NCBI GenBank assembly: GCA_016712675.1
Contig: JADJQR010000003.1
Location: 1 to 44,336, forward strand
Source of the DNA: a bacterium
GTDB taxonomy: Bacteria; Krumholzibacteriota; Krumholzibacteriia; LZORAL124-64-63
Direction: 5' to 3'
Length of the DNA stretch: 44,336 bases
Under the pieces are notes generated by a model, which worked only from the letters and a program-made list of their open reading frames with translations, ran no database searches and was not told the origin of the DNA. Both the position numbers and the translations under genes were made by a program. Positions 1 to 7,235 of the stretch are shown in pieces (the stretch's first letter is position 1; each line of letters starts with the position of its first letter).

Positions 1-45
1 CGCAACCTGACCCGCAAGAAGGCGCTGGCCAAGCCGGTGGCGTAG
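1..45 (+). CDS. 3' end of a CDS cut by the window start
   Basis: The first 45 bases read openly to TAG and encode a short basic tail ending in ALAKPVA. It looks like the C-terminus of a gene that begins outside the window. If the molecule is circular it might be the end of the gene that runs off the right edge, but one leftover base there does not match this frame, so the link is not shown. Confidence 0.35.
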   Translation, partial: RNLTRKKALAKPVA

Positions 46-63
46 CACGCTGCGGCACGGGTA

Positions 64-83
64 GGATCATCGCCGCATGATCC
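64..83. promoter_or_regulatory. Inverted repeat over the start codon, next to a TAGGAT -10-like box
   Basis: GGATCAT (64-70) and ATGATCC (77-83) are perfect 7-bp arms separated by six bases. The right arm contains the ATG of the following gene and the left arm overlaps TAGGAT (62-67), a possible -10 box nine bases before that ATG. It could be an operator on a leaderless promoter, or a hairpin that hides the start. Inferred from sequence only. Confidence 0.4.
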
Positions 84-1222
84 TCACCACCGAATCGCTC
101 ACCGTCACGCTGTCCAGGCGCTACCCGATCAGTTTCGCGCCCGACGGCAACCCGATCGTCCACGTGGGAACCGACACGGTCGACGTGTTGAGCCACGATG
201 CCGACTTCCTGTGGAAGAACGTGCGCGGCAACATCGAGGGCATGCCGCCGGAGCAGGTGGCTCCGCTGACCTGCCGGGCCGGGGACTCGATCATCGTGGC
301 CAAGAGCGGGGCGCCGCACGTGGACCGCAAGCCGTACCACGATGCCCCCTGCAAGGCTGAGCTAGACCGGCTGCCCAGCGTGCTCGAACTCCCGCCCGAG
401 ACGGTGCGGACGCTGCTGCCCTACCTGGAGCGCCTGTTCGGTGGGTTCTGTGGCGAAGTGAGAGACGGCTGGGGCACGGAGACGATCACCCCGGCGTTTC
501 AGAATCCCGGGTATGGCAGCTACTTCTCGTCGAGCGTGAGCCTCGGGCTGGTGCTGCTGTCCTCGACGATCCCGCAGACCGCCAAGCGCGTGCTCGCCGA
601 GCGGATGACGCAGTGGGGCCTCGACATCGCGGGCGCGTTCTACGACCGGCGCGTCAACACGTCGAACGGTGGGCACATGCAGGGAAGGAAGGCGCTGGTG
701 ATCCTGGCCGGGCACCTCCTCGGCATCGACGACATGGCCAACCCGGACACCAGAAACCCGCACTGGCAGGAGACCATCGGCTACGAGACGTTGGAACGCC
801 CGTGGTGGTTCGCCGGCAGACCCCCGGCAGACGCCGGCAGATGGTGGCACGTCTGGCACCCGTTCGGCTACGGCACGGGCTGGTTCGTGACCAAGCCGCC
901 GCGCGAGTGGACGCAGGACCGGGTGGACGGCAACGGCAACACGATCCGGGGCCAGCGGTTCTACCTGTCCTACATGAACCAGGTGCTCGGCGGCCAGGTT
1001 GGCACGGCGTTGGCCATGCGGCTCATGGGTCTCCAGCGCGAGATGGGTTCCGCGTTCATCGGGGCGATTGCGCAGTGGATGGAAGGGCCACCGGCTGCCG
1101 CGGTGGAGGAGCTGCGGGCGCTGGGGATGACGTGGCCCTGGGGCACCGACTACACGGTCGGGCCGGGTGCGGGCGTGTGCGCGGACGCTTGGCGGTCGGT
1201 GGGTGGCATGGTGCTGCCGTAG
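77..1222 (+). CDS. Unrecognised 381-aa phage protein, tryptophan-rich
   Basis: I do not recognise a family. The protein is rich in Trp, Gly and aromatic residues (WW pairs near residues 253-254 and 267-268), has helical stretches in the middle (around 155-215) and no signal peptide or clear membrane segment. The ATG lies inside an inverted repeat and shows no Shine-Dalgarno sequence. It sits between the lysis-type genes (joining the window ends) and the tRNA-like gene before the capsid operon. It could be a virion accessory or a cell-wall or glycan enzyme; neither is shown. No standard endolysin motif is visible. Confidence 0.75.
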   Translation: MILTTESLTVTLSRRYPISFAPDGNPIVHVGTDTVDVLSHDADFLWKNVRGNIEGMPPEQVAPLTCRAGDSIIVAKSGAPHVDRKPYHDAPCKAELDRLPSVLELPPETVRTLLPYLERLFGGFCGEVRDGWGTETITPAFQNPGYGSYFSSSVSLGLVLLSSTIPQTAKRVLAERMTQWGLDIAGAFYDRRVNTSNGGHMQGRKALVILAGHLLGIDDMANPDTRNPHWQETIGYETLERPWWFAGRPPADAGRWWHVWHPFGYGTGWFVTKPPREWTQDRVDGNGNTIRGQRFYLSYMNQVLGGQVGTALAMRLMGLQREMGSAFIGAIAQWMEGPPAAAVEELRALGMTWPWGTDYTVGPGAGVCADAWRSVGGMVLP

Positions 1223-1244
1223 GGGCGGCGCTACCATCGCACCG

Positions 1245-1318
1245 GCTCCGCTTGGTGTAGCGGCAACACGGCAAGGCGATGGGGCCTTGCAGACGCGGTT
1301 CGAGTCCGCAGCGGAGCC
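1245..1318 (+). tRNA. tRNA-like gene with abnormal anticodon arm
   Basis: The acceptor stem pairs GCTCCGC (1245-1251) with GCGGAGC (1311-1317). The D loop keeps the GG pair (1262-1263), and the T loop TTCGAGT (1299-1305) sits on a four- to five-pair stem. The anticodon region is not standard: GCAAGGC (1271-1277) pairs with GCCTTGC (1284-1290), giving a 7-bp stem closed by the six-base loop GATGGG. If only five pairs are counted the loop has eight bases with no U at position 33. CCA is not encoded. The isotype cannot be assigned with confidence; GGG (Pro) preceded by T would need a 10-base loop. Confidence 0.6.
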
Positions 1319-1336
1319 GACTCCAACAGTGCCGCG

Positions 1337-1372
1337 GCGTAGGCCATAACGCGCCCGGTGGCTTCCTAGCTT
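1337..1372 (+). promoter_or_regulatory. Candidate late promoter (GCGTAGGCCATAACGC element)
   Basis: The 16-bp element at 1337-1352 recurs exactly at 39802-39817. In both places it ends 26 bases before a GTG start. A TAGCTT -10-like box (1367-1372) lies 16 bases after CATAAC and six bases before the GTG at 1379, suggesting a leaderless late transcript. The promoter role is inferred from repetition and fixed spacing. Confidence 0.5.
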
Positions 1373-1378
1373 CCGGGC

Positions 1379-1714
1379 GTGACCACCGACGCCGGTAGCT
1401 TCCTGGACGACAGCCTTCGCGCGCAAGAACGCGAAGCGCGCCAGAAGCTGGCCAAGTTCGAGGCCGACCGCGACCTGCAGGACCTTGCCGTAGTGCTCGG
1501 CGAGAAGCCAGGGCGCCGCTTCGTGTGGTCGATCCTCGCGCTGACGGGGGTTCTCGACACGGCGCTACGCCGGCCGGCTCCGGGGCAACCCGTCGATGCG
1601 TTGGCCATGGCATACCAGGACGGAGCCCGAAGCATGGGCATCCGGTGGTTCCGCACGCTGGTCGAGCACTTCCCGGCGCGATTCCTCGAGATGCAGAAGG
1701 AGTCGAAGGAATGA
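1379..1714 (+). CDS. Bbp19-family phage protein
   Basis: A 111-aa protein. The segment around residues 44-62 (RFVW..L.LTGVL) followed by MAYQDGARS.GIRWF matches my recollection of the Bbp19-like family, which lies just before the scaffold in BPP-1/epsilon15-type podoviruses. Its function is not well known. The GTG start at 1379 lies six bases after TAGCTT with no ribosome-binding site, consistent with a leaderless message. Its stop overlaps the next ATG (ATGA), so it is probably coupled to the scaffold gene. Confidence 0.75.
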   Translation: MTTDAGSFLDDSLRAQEREARQKLAKFEADRDLQDLAVVLGEKPGRRFVWSILALTGVLDTALRRPAPGQPVDALAMAYQDGARSMGIRWFRTLVEHFPARFLEMQKESKE

Positions 1715-2340
1715 CCACGCTTGCCACGCCGCCGGCCGTTGCGCCGGTAGATCCCGCTGCTGCGGCAGCCGTTCCCCCGGTTGCGACGCCAGCGACCCCG
1801 CCGGTTGCTCCGGTGGCCGAGGTGGCCAAGCCGTCCGAGACGCCGAAGGCGGATGCTCCCAAGGCGGAACCCGCCAAGGAGCAGGCGCCAGCCTACGAGA
1901 TCAAGGCGCTCGAAGGCCACAGCCAGGAGGTCGCAGCCGACTTCGCGAAGTTCGCCATCGAGTCGGGGCTGCCGGCCGAGAAGGCGCAGGCGGGCTACGA
2001 GTCGCTGGCCAAGAGTTTCCAGGCGCGCATCGACAAGGCGCAGGCGGAGCAGAGCGCGGCGTGGCAAGCGGAGGTCAAGGCCGACGCGACGCTCGGCGGC
2101 GACAAGCTGCCGCAGACGCTCGCCCTTGCCAGCAAGGCGCTCGAACTGGGGCCGCCGCAGTTGCGCGAGTTCCTGAACGCATCGGGGCTGGGCAACCACC
2201 CCGCAATGGTCGCATGGGCAGCCAAGATCGGCCAAGCCCTGAGCGCAGACACCTTCATCGCCGGTCAGCGCACGGCTGCGCCTGCCGACCTACGCGACCC
2301 CGCTGTCCAGGCGCAGCGTCTCTACCCGAACCACAAGTGA
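1711..2340 (+). CDS. Capsid scaffolding protein
   Basis: A 209-aa protein with a Pro/Ala-rich N-terminus (residues 1-65), a charged helical core and a C-terminal end with a VQAQRLYPN motif typical of podovirus scaffolds. It would guide procapsid assembly and leave or be cleaved before maturation. Its position directly before the major capsid protein supports the call. The start ATG overlaps the preceding stop. The call rests on composition, position and C-terminus rather than on a strong domain. Confidence 0.8.
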   Translation: MTTLATPPAVAPVDPAAAAAVPPVATPATPPVAPVAEVAKPSETPKADAPKAEPAKEQAPAYEIKALEGHSQEVAADFAKFAIESGLPAEKAQAGYESLAKSFQARIDKAQAEQSAAWQAEVKADATLGGDKLPQTLALASKALELGPPQLREFLNASGLGNHPAMVAWAAKIGQALSADTFIAGQRTAAPADLRDPAVQAQRLYPNHK

Positions 2341-2354
2341 CCAGGAGCTAGCCC

Positions 2355-3398
2355 ATGGCCGTTCTTTCGAGTGTGAACCTGACCCTCGCCGATTGGGCGA
2401 AGCGCGTCGACCCGCAGGGCAATACCCCGGTGATTGCCGAGCTGCTTTCCCAGACGAACCCGATCCTGTCGGATGCGGTCTACGTCGAGGGCAACCTGCC
2501 AACCGGCCACCGTGTGGTCATCCAGACGGGTCTGCCGACCGTCTACTGGCGCGCGCTGAACGTCGGCATCGCGGCCAGCAAGGGTGCGACCGCGCAGGTG
2601 GACGAGGGATGCGGCATCCTCGAAGCTCGCAGCGAGGTCGACAAGGACCTGGCGATGCTCAACGGGAACACGGCCGCGTTCCGCCTGTCGGAGGCGCGCA
2701 TGTTCATCGAGTCGATGAATCAGACCATGGCGACGACCATGTTCTACGGCGACGTCGCGACCGAGCCGAAGGGCTTTACGGGCCTCGCCCCGCGCTACTC
2801 CAGCCTCTCGGCCGGAAACGCGCAGAACATCGTGGTCGGTGGCGGCGCTTCGACCGACAACACCAGCATCTGGCTGGTCTGCTGGGGCGAAAACGGCGTG
2901 TTCTGCACCTTCCCGAAGGGCTCGGCTGCCGGTCTGATCCAGCAGGACCTGGGTGAGCAGACGGTCTACACCGAGTCGAGCACCGCGGGCGCCGCGTCGA
3001 GCACGCTGCGCATGCAGGCGTTGGTCGAACGCTACCAGTGGAAGACCGGCCTTGTGGTCAAGGACTGGCGCCAGGCCGTCCGCATCCCGAACGTGGCCAT
3101 CAGCGGCTTCTCGGCCCTCACGGGCAAGCAGGCTCCGACCGCGTTCGAGACCATCATCCACAAGATGGCCATCGCCATCTCGCGCCTCAAGGCCCCCGAG
3201 ATGGGTCGCGCGGTGTTCTACATGAACCGCAGCGTCTACTCGGTCCTGATGCGCCTCGCGTTCGAGAAGAGCAACGCGGCCCTTTCGATCCAGGGTGCGA
3301 TGACGCAGTTCGGCACGCCGAGCATGACGCTGTCGTTCCTGGGCATCCCGATCCGTCTCTGCGACGCGATCACCAACACCGAAACCCTCGTGAGCTGA
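2355..3398 (+). CDS. Major capsid protein, epsilon15 gp7 type
   Basis: A 347-aa protein that starts with the LADWAKR segment and NPIL..A.....NLPTGH typical of the gp7-type HK97-fold capsid proteins of epsilon15/BPP-1-like podoviruses. It forms the hexamers and pentamers of the head. AGGAGC lies six to eight bases before ATG 2355. It follows the scaffold and precedes two Bbp16-like proteins, the normal order. Confidence 0.92.
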   Translation: MAVLSSVNLTLADWAKRVDPQGNTPVIAELLSQTNPILSDAVYVEGNLPTGHRVVIQTGLPTVYWRALNVGIAASKGATAQVDEGCGILEARSEVDKDLAMLNGNTAAFRLSEARMFIESMNQTMATTMFYGDVATEPKGFTGLAPRYSSLSAGNAQNIVVGGGASTDNTSIWLVCWGENGVFCTFPKGSAAGLIQQDLGEQTVYTESSTAGAASSTLRMQALVERYQWKTGLVVKDWRQAVRIPNVAISGFSALTGKQAPTAFETIIHKMAIAISRLKAPEMGRAVFYMNRSVYSVLMRLAFEKSNAALSIQGAMTQFGTPSMTLSFLGIPIRLCDAITNTETLVS

Positions 3399-3412
3399 GG
3401 AGGACCTGACCC

Positions 3413-4150
3413 ATGACCTACACCGACAATGGTCTCCGTCTCGAAGACGGGACCACGATGACGACCTTCTCGGCGACGGCGCTGTCGACCGCATGGCTCG
3501 ACATGTCCTCGGTCGCCGAGGACTGGGGGGCGGGCAAGGACCTGACCGCAGTGTTCACGGTGACCACCGCCTGCACGGGCGTCGGCACCGTCGAGTTCCA
3601 GGTGGTCGGGCAGCCGGTCACCACGCTGGCGGCCATGACCTCCGCGGCCACGTTCTACGCCGGCAGCGCCAACATCGTCACGTGGGCGGCGCACGGCTTG
3701 CCGGCCGGCACGCCGGTCATCATCTCGGCGACTGGTGGCATCCCGACCGGGACGGTGGTGGGGCGCACCTACTACGTCACCGCGCCGACAACCAACACGT
3801 TCTCGCTGTCCAACACGGTGGCCGTGGCCCTGAGCGGCACGCCCGACGTGACCATCAGCAGCGCCGGCACGCCGACGCACACGCTGGTGGTGGTGCCGCA
3901 CGTGCTCGGCTCCTCGGGACAGATCGCCAGCGAGTCGCTGGACGTGGGCACCATCGTGCGCGTGCGGCTCAACCCGCAGACGCACCTCCCTGGCGTCCAC
4001 CAGTTCCCCTACCGCTACCTCTTCGGCAAGTACATCGAGGGCACGGCCTCGGCGGTGGCTGCCGCGGTCACCGCGGGCAAGTGGATCGTGGACATCGTCG
4101 AGAACGACGGCGCTCCGAAGTACTACCCGAGCGGCCACACGGTCGCCTGA
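3413..4150 (+). CDS. Bbp16-like head protein carrying an inserted beta-domain
   Basis: A 245-aa protein. Its ends resemble the Bbp16-like capsid-associated family (start MTYTDNGLRLEDG, end KYIEG...WIVDIVENDG). The following gene is a shorter paralogue. Between residues about 80 and 155 it has an extra module with pattern H-G-L-x-x-G-x-x-V ... G-x-x-Y-Y-V ... N-T-F-x-L, also found in the adaptor fusion and nozzle genes. Probably a capsid cement or minor head protein. AGGAGG lies about ten bases before the ATG. Confidence 0.72.
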   Translation: MTYTDNGLRLEDGTTMTTFSATALSTAWLDMSSVAEDWGAGKDLTAVFTVTTACTGVGTVEFQVVGQPVTTLAAMTSAATFYAGSANIVTWAAHGLPAGTPVIISATGGIPTGTVVGRTYYVTAPTTNTFSLSNTVAVALSGTPDVTISSAGTPTHTLVVVPHVLGSSGQIASESLDVGTIVRVRLNPQTHLPGVHQFPYRYLFGKYIEGTASAVAAAVTAGKWIVDIVENDGAPKYYPSGHTVA

Positions 4151-4165
4151 CCAAGGAGCCACCCC

Positions 4166-4654
4166 ATGACGATCTACGACGGCGGCCTCCAACTGGAGGC
4201 CAGCACGCAGACCTGGACGACCAGCTTCCAGTACGCAACCAATACCATCGCGCTGGAGGAACTGAAGGATATCGGCGCTGGGACGACGGTTTACGTCGAA
4301 TTCCAGGTTACGGAGGCATTCACCACGGGGACCGGGGCCACGATGGTGGCCGCGGTAATCGTTGCGAACGCAACCAATCTGTCCGGGGATCCGCAGATCA
4401 TCGCGCAGCTTGGAAACTCGACGACGCCAATGACGGCTGCCATGCTGGCGCTAGGCGCCAGATTTACGCTTCCCTTGGGATCGCTGGACGAGACTCGCAA
4501 GGCTATCCCGGACGCGACCTACTTGGGCGTTCTTGCAGAGACCACCAACACGTGGACCGCCGGCAAGTTCAACATCCGGCTGATCCTGAACGCCAACGAC
4601 AACCCGCTTTGGAAGTCGTTCCCGGCCAGCTTCACGCACTTCACGGTCTCGTAA
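4166..4654 (+). CDS. Bbp16-like head protein, second copy
   Basis: A 162-aa protein that begins MTIYDGGLQLEAS, parallel to MTYTDNGLRLEDG of the preceding gene, and shares the central VEFQV segment. It lacks the 75-aa inserted module. The pair looks like a tandem duplication; this shorter one has the usual family length. Likely bound to the capsid shell. AAGGAG lies eight bases before the ATG. Confidence 0.7.
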   Translation: MTIYDGGLQLEASTQTWTTSFQYATNTIALEELKDIGAGTTVYVEFQVTEAFTTGTGATMVAAVIVANATNLSGDPQIIAQLGNSTTPMTAAMLALGARFTLPLGSLDETRKAIPDATYLGVLAETTNTWTAGKFNIRLILNANDNPLWKSFPASFTHFTVS

Positions 4655-4674
4655 CACCGCACGAGTGAGCGCAC

Positions 4675-4708
4675 GCCGGCCGTCTCGGGGACACCCTGAG
4701 CGGCCGGC
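4675..4708. promoter_or_regulatory. Very stable intergenic hairpin
   Basis: GCCGGCCG (4675-4682) pairs perfectly with CGGCCGGC (4701-4708), and the interior adds CTCGGGG with CCCTGAG around an ACA loop, leaving one bulged T. No U-run follows, so it is not a standard terminator. It separates the abundant head genes from the adaptor gene and may stabilise the 3' end of the upstream message or attenuate transcription. Confidence 0.55.
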
Positions 4709-4726
4709 TACACATCGGAACCACCC

Positions 4727-7231
4727 ATGCAGAAGCTCGCCAGCGCCCTTTCCGACGACTTCGAGTATGCCTTCGTCGTGTGGGGGCAGAGCAACGCAAA
4801 CCCGCGTGGGTCGCTCACGGACGGCTTCGCAGCCGCGCCGCATCTGGAGTTCGAGGACTCCGGTGCTGACCTCACCGTCTCGGTAGTCTCGGGGAACACG
4901 ACGGTTGCCTGCGTGGCGGGCGTAGGAGCCGACCAGTGGGTGGGCGCCGAGTTGCGAATGGGGAGCGCCACGGCGCAGAGCGTTGGATACGGCGAGGTGA
5001 CCGCGTGCACCGGCACCAGCAACTCGGTGGTGACGTTCCCCACGACGGACACCGTGACGTGGGCAGACCACGGCCTGACGACCGGATGCCCGATCCTGTT
5101 CACTGGCACGGTTGCCCCAACCGGCGGGCTTGTGCTCGGCGACATCTACTACATCGCGGCGGTGGACGACGACACGTTCACGCTGCACCCGACGTTCGCG
5201 GACGCGATCGCCGGCACGAACGACCTGAGTATCACGGCGAACAGCGGCACCGGCCCGTTCGTCGGCTACGCCGGTTCGACGCTGACGGTGACGTGGGGAG
5301 ACCTGCCATCGACGGCGGCATCGGTCGCGGCGCACGTGAGCTTCCGCGACGAGCGGCACAAGAGCTACGCGGAGGTGCGCGTGCTGACGCCGTTCCAGCC
5401 CGACCAGGCTGGCGAATACCCTTCGACCGACCCGGTGATGCCGGGCTACACGGTTGCCGCGGCGACCACGCACGAGACGCTTGCCGCGTTCCTCCCGCTG
5501 ACCTTCAAGGAGGGCATTGCGAGCTTTGGGCAGTGCGAGACGGACGGGCTTGCCGCATCGGCGTTGGCCGCATCGCTGACGCTGGCGGGGACTCCGCTAT
5601 TGGCCAGCGGCTACGCGGGCGGCTACCTGCGCGTGCGGCACGCTGGCGGTCTGAGCTGGGCCAACGTCGTCGACAACACCAACCAAGAGTTCGCCATCGT
5701 CGAATGGTTCGGCGACGGCACGCCATCGGGGACGGCATCGGCGTGGCTGTGGGAGGCGTGGCTCCCCCACGGCGACAACAACCCGTACACCTTCACGCCT
5801 GGGCCGGGGTTCCTCTACCCGAACAACGCGCCGCAGCCTGCGGGTGCCGCGTTCAACCGGCCGCGCAACAACACGACCGCCGTCTACGGCGAGCGGTTCG
5901 GGGCGATGATCGCGTTCGCATGGCGCATGGCGCAGAAGCTGGGCAAGAGGGTCAACCTGATTCACCTTGCCGGCAACGGCAGTTCGATCATGCGCACGCA
6001 GAGCATGTTCGGCGGCCCGACCACGGTGGGATGGTGGGATACGAGTGTGCATCTCGACTGGAGCCCAAGCAACACGGACAACCTTGCCGCGCGGCTGCAG
6101 ACACTGGTTGCCACTGCGGCGCCGGCTGCGCTGACGGCCGAGGGCAACACGAAGCCGTTGAAGATCCTCGGCGTGCTCGGGTTCCAGGGCGAGACGGAGG
6201 CCGGCAACGCGGTGGGGCGCGAACTCTACGAGACGCTGCTGCCCGGGTTCTACGGGTGGCTTCGCAAGGTCATCGCGGACGCCGACCTGAGCCCCTACGG
6301 GGACGACGCCAAGGTTCCCGTGGTCCATGCGAGCCTGCCGGCGTACCCGTGGGGCAGCGAGGGCGTGGACACCGAGGACGTGGTGAACACGGCGATCACC
6401 AAGTTCACGGCGCTTGACGGGTTCGCGGCCACCTTCTCGACGGACGACAGTCCGCAGCAGGAACTCGATCCGCTGCACTTCGACGGGGAGGGCGAGGCGC
6501 TGAACGGCGAACTCGCGGCCGAGTCGATGGGCTCTCTGATCGAGCTTGCCCTGGCGGTGACCGAGAAGCTGGACGAGGTCACGGTGTGCAACCTGGCGTT
6601 GTCCTACATCGGGGAAAGCCCGATCAGCAGCCTTGACCCAACGGTCGACAGCTCGCTTACGGCAAGCCTGTGCGCGCGGTTCTACACCACGACGAGGAAC
6701 GACTTGCTGGGCCGGCGCCCGTGGTCGTTCGCGACGCGGCGAAAGACGCTGGTGGCGATCGAAAGCGAGTGGGACCAGTGGGACTACGCCTATGGCGTCC
6801 CCGCCGACTGCCTTCGTCCGCAGGCGGTGTACGTCACCGACAGCGACGACGACCACGCGCTCGTGGCAACGGACTGGCTGACACCGAGCGACGTTCAATT
6901 GTCGCCGACGCAGTTGCCAAAGGTCGTGTTCACGATCGAGCAAGACGTAGACGGGAACCGCGTTCTCTACTCGGATCTGCAGGACGCATCCCTGCGCTAC
7001 ACGGCGAAGGTGTGCGACGTGGCGCTGTGGCCCGCGTGGTTCACGAAGGCGCTGGCGTGGCTGCTGGCTGCGGATCTTGCCGGGGCGCTCATCAAGGGCG
7101 ACAAGGGTGCCGAGCAGGTCGTGAACTGCCTGCGCATCGCGGAGGCGATCCTTGCCAAGGCGGGCGAGCCGGAGGGCACGCAGCGGTCGGCTCGCATGAC
7201 GCACAACCCTCGCAGTATCACGGGGCGGTGA
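4727..7231 (+). CDS. SGNH/sialate-esterase-type hydrolase fused to head-tail adaptor
   Basis: An 834-aa protein with two parts. Residues 1-600 carry SGNH marks in order: GQSN at 20-23 (Ser22), LAGNGSS near 414-420, GFQGETE at 485-491 and DPLH at 581-584 (Asp581, His584), as in sialate O-acetylesterases. A beta-module at about 100-175 is inserted between the first two blocks. Residues 615-834 match the tail tubular protein A / gp4-like adaptor (CNLALSYIGE, RPWSFA). The adaptor is normally about 200 aa alone. An in-frame GTG at 6584 with GAGG upstream could make a free adaptor. The esterase would sit at the neck and deacetylate surface glycans; that role is inferred. Confidence 0.85.
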   Translation: MQKLASALSDDFEYAFVVWGQSNANPRGSLTDGFAAAPHLEFEDSGADLTVSVVSGNTTVACVAGVGADQWVGAELRMGSATAQSVGYGEVTACTGTSNSVVTFPTTDTVTWADHGLTTGCPILFTGTVAPTGGLVLGDIYYIAAVDDDTFTLHPTFADAIAGTNDLSITANSGTGPFVGYAGSTLTVTWGDLPSTAASVAAHVSFRDERHKSYAEVRVLTPFQPDQAGEYPSTDPVMPGYTVAAATTHETLAAFLPLTFKEGIASFGQCETDGLAASALAASLTLAGTPLLASGYAGGYLRVRHAGGLSWANVVDNTNQEFAIVEWFGDGTPSGTASAWLWEAWLPHGDNNPYTFTPGPGFLYPNNAPQPAGAAFNRPRNNTTAVYGERFGAMIAFAWRMAQKLGKRVNLIHLAGNGSSIMRTQSMFGGPTTVGWWDTSVHLDWSPSNTDNLAARLQTLVATAAPAALTAEGNTKPLKILGVLGFQGETEAGNAVGRELYETLLPGFYGWLRKVIADADLSPYGDDAKVPVVHASLPAYPWGSEGVDTEDVVNTAITKFTALDGFAATFSTDDSPQQELDPLHFDGEGEALNGELAAESMGSLIELALAVTEKLDEVTVCNLALSYIGESPISSLDPTVDSSLTASLCARFYTTTRNDLLGRRPWSFATRRKTLVAIESEWDQWDYAYGVPADCLRPQAVYVTDSDDDHALVATDWLTPSDVQLSPTQLPKVVFTIEQDVDGNRVLYSDLQDASLRYTAKVCDVALWPAWFTKALAWLLAADLAGALIKGDKGAEQVVNCLRIAEAILAKAGEPEGTQRSARMTHNPRSITGR

Positions 7232-7235
7232 CTCG

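Noticed and set aside
1245-1318. Attachment site in a tRNA gene
   Set aside because: No integrase or recombinase is encoded, and no matching core repeat was found.
362-1426. 354-aa minus-strand open frame over the 381-aa gene
   Set aside because: Arg/His/Ala-rich antisense shadow that also crosses the tRNA-like gene.
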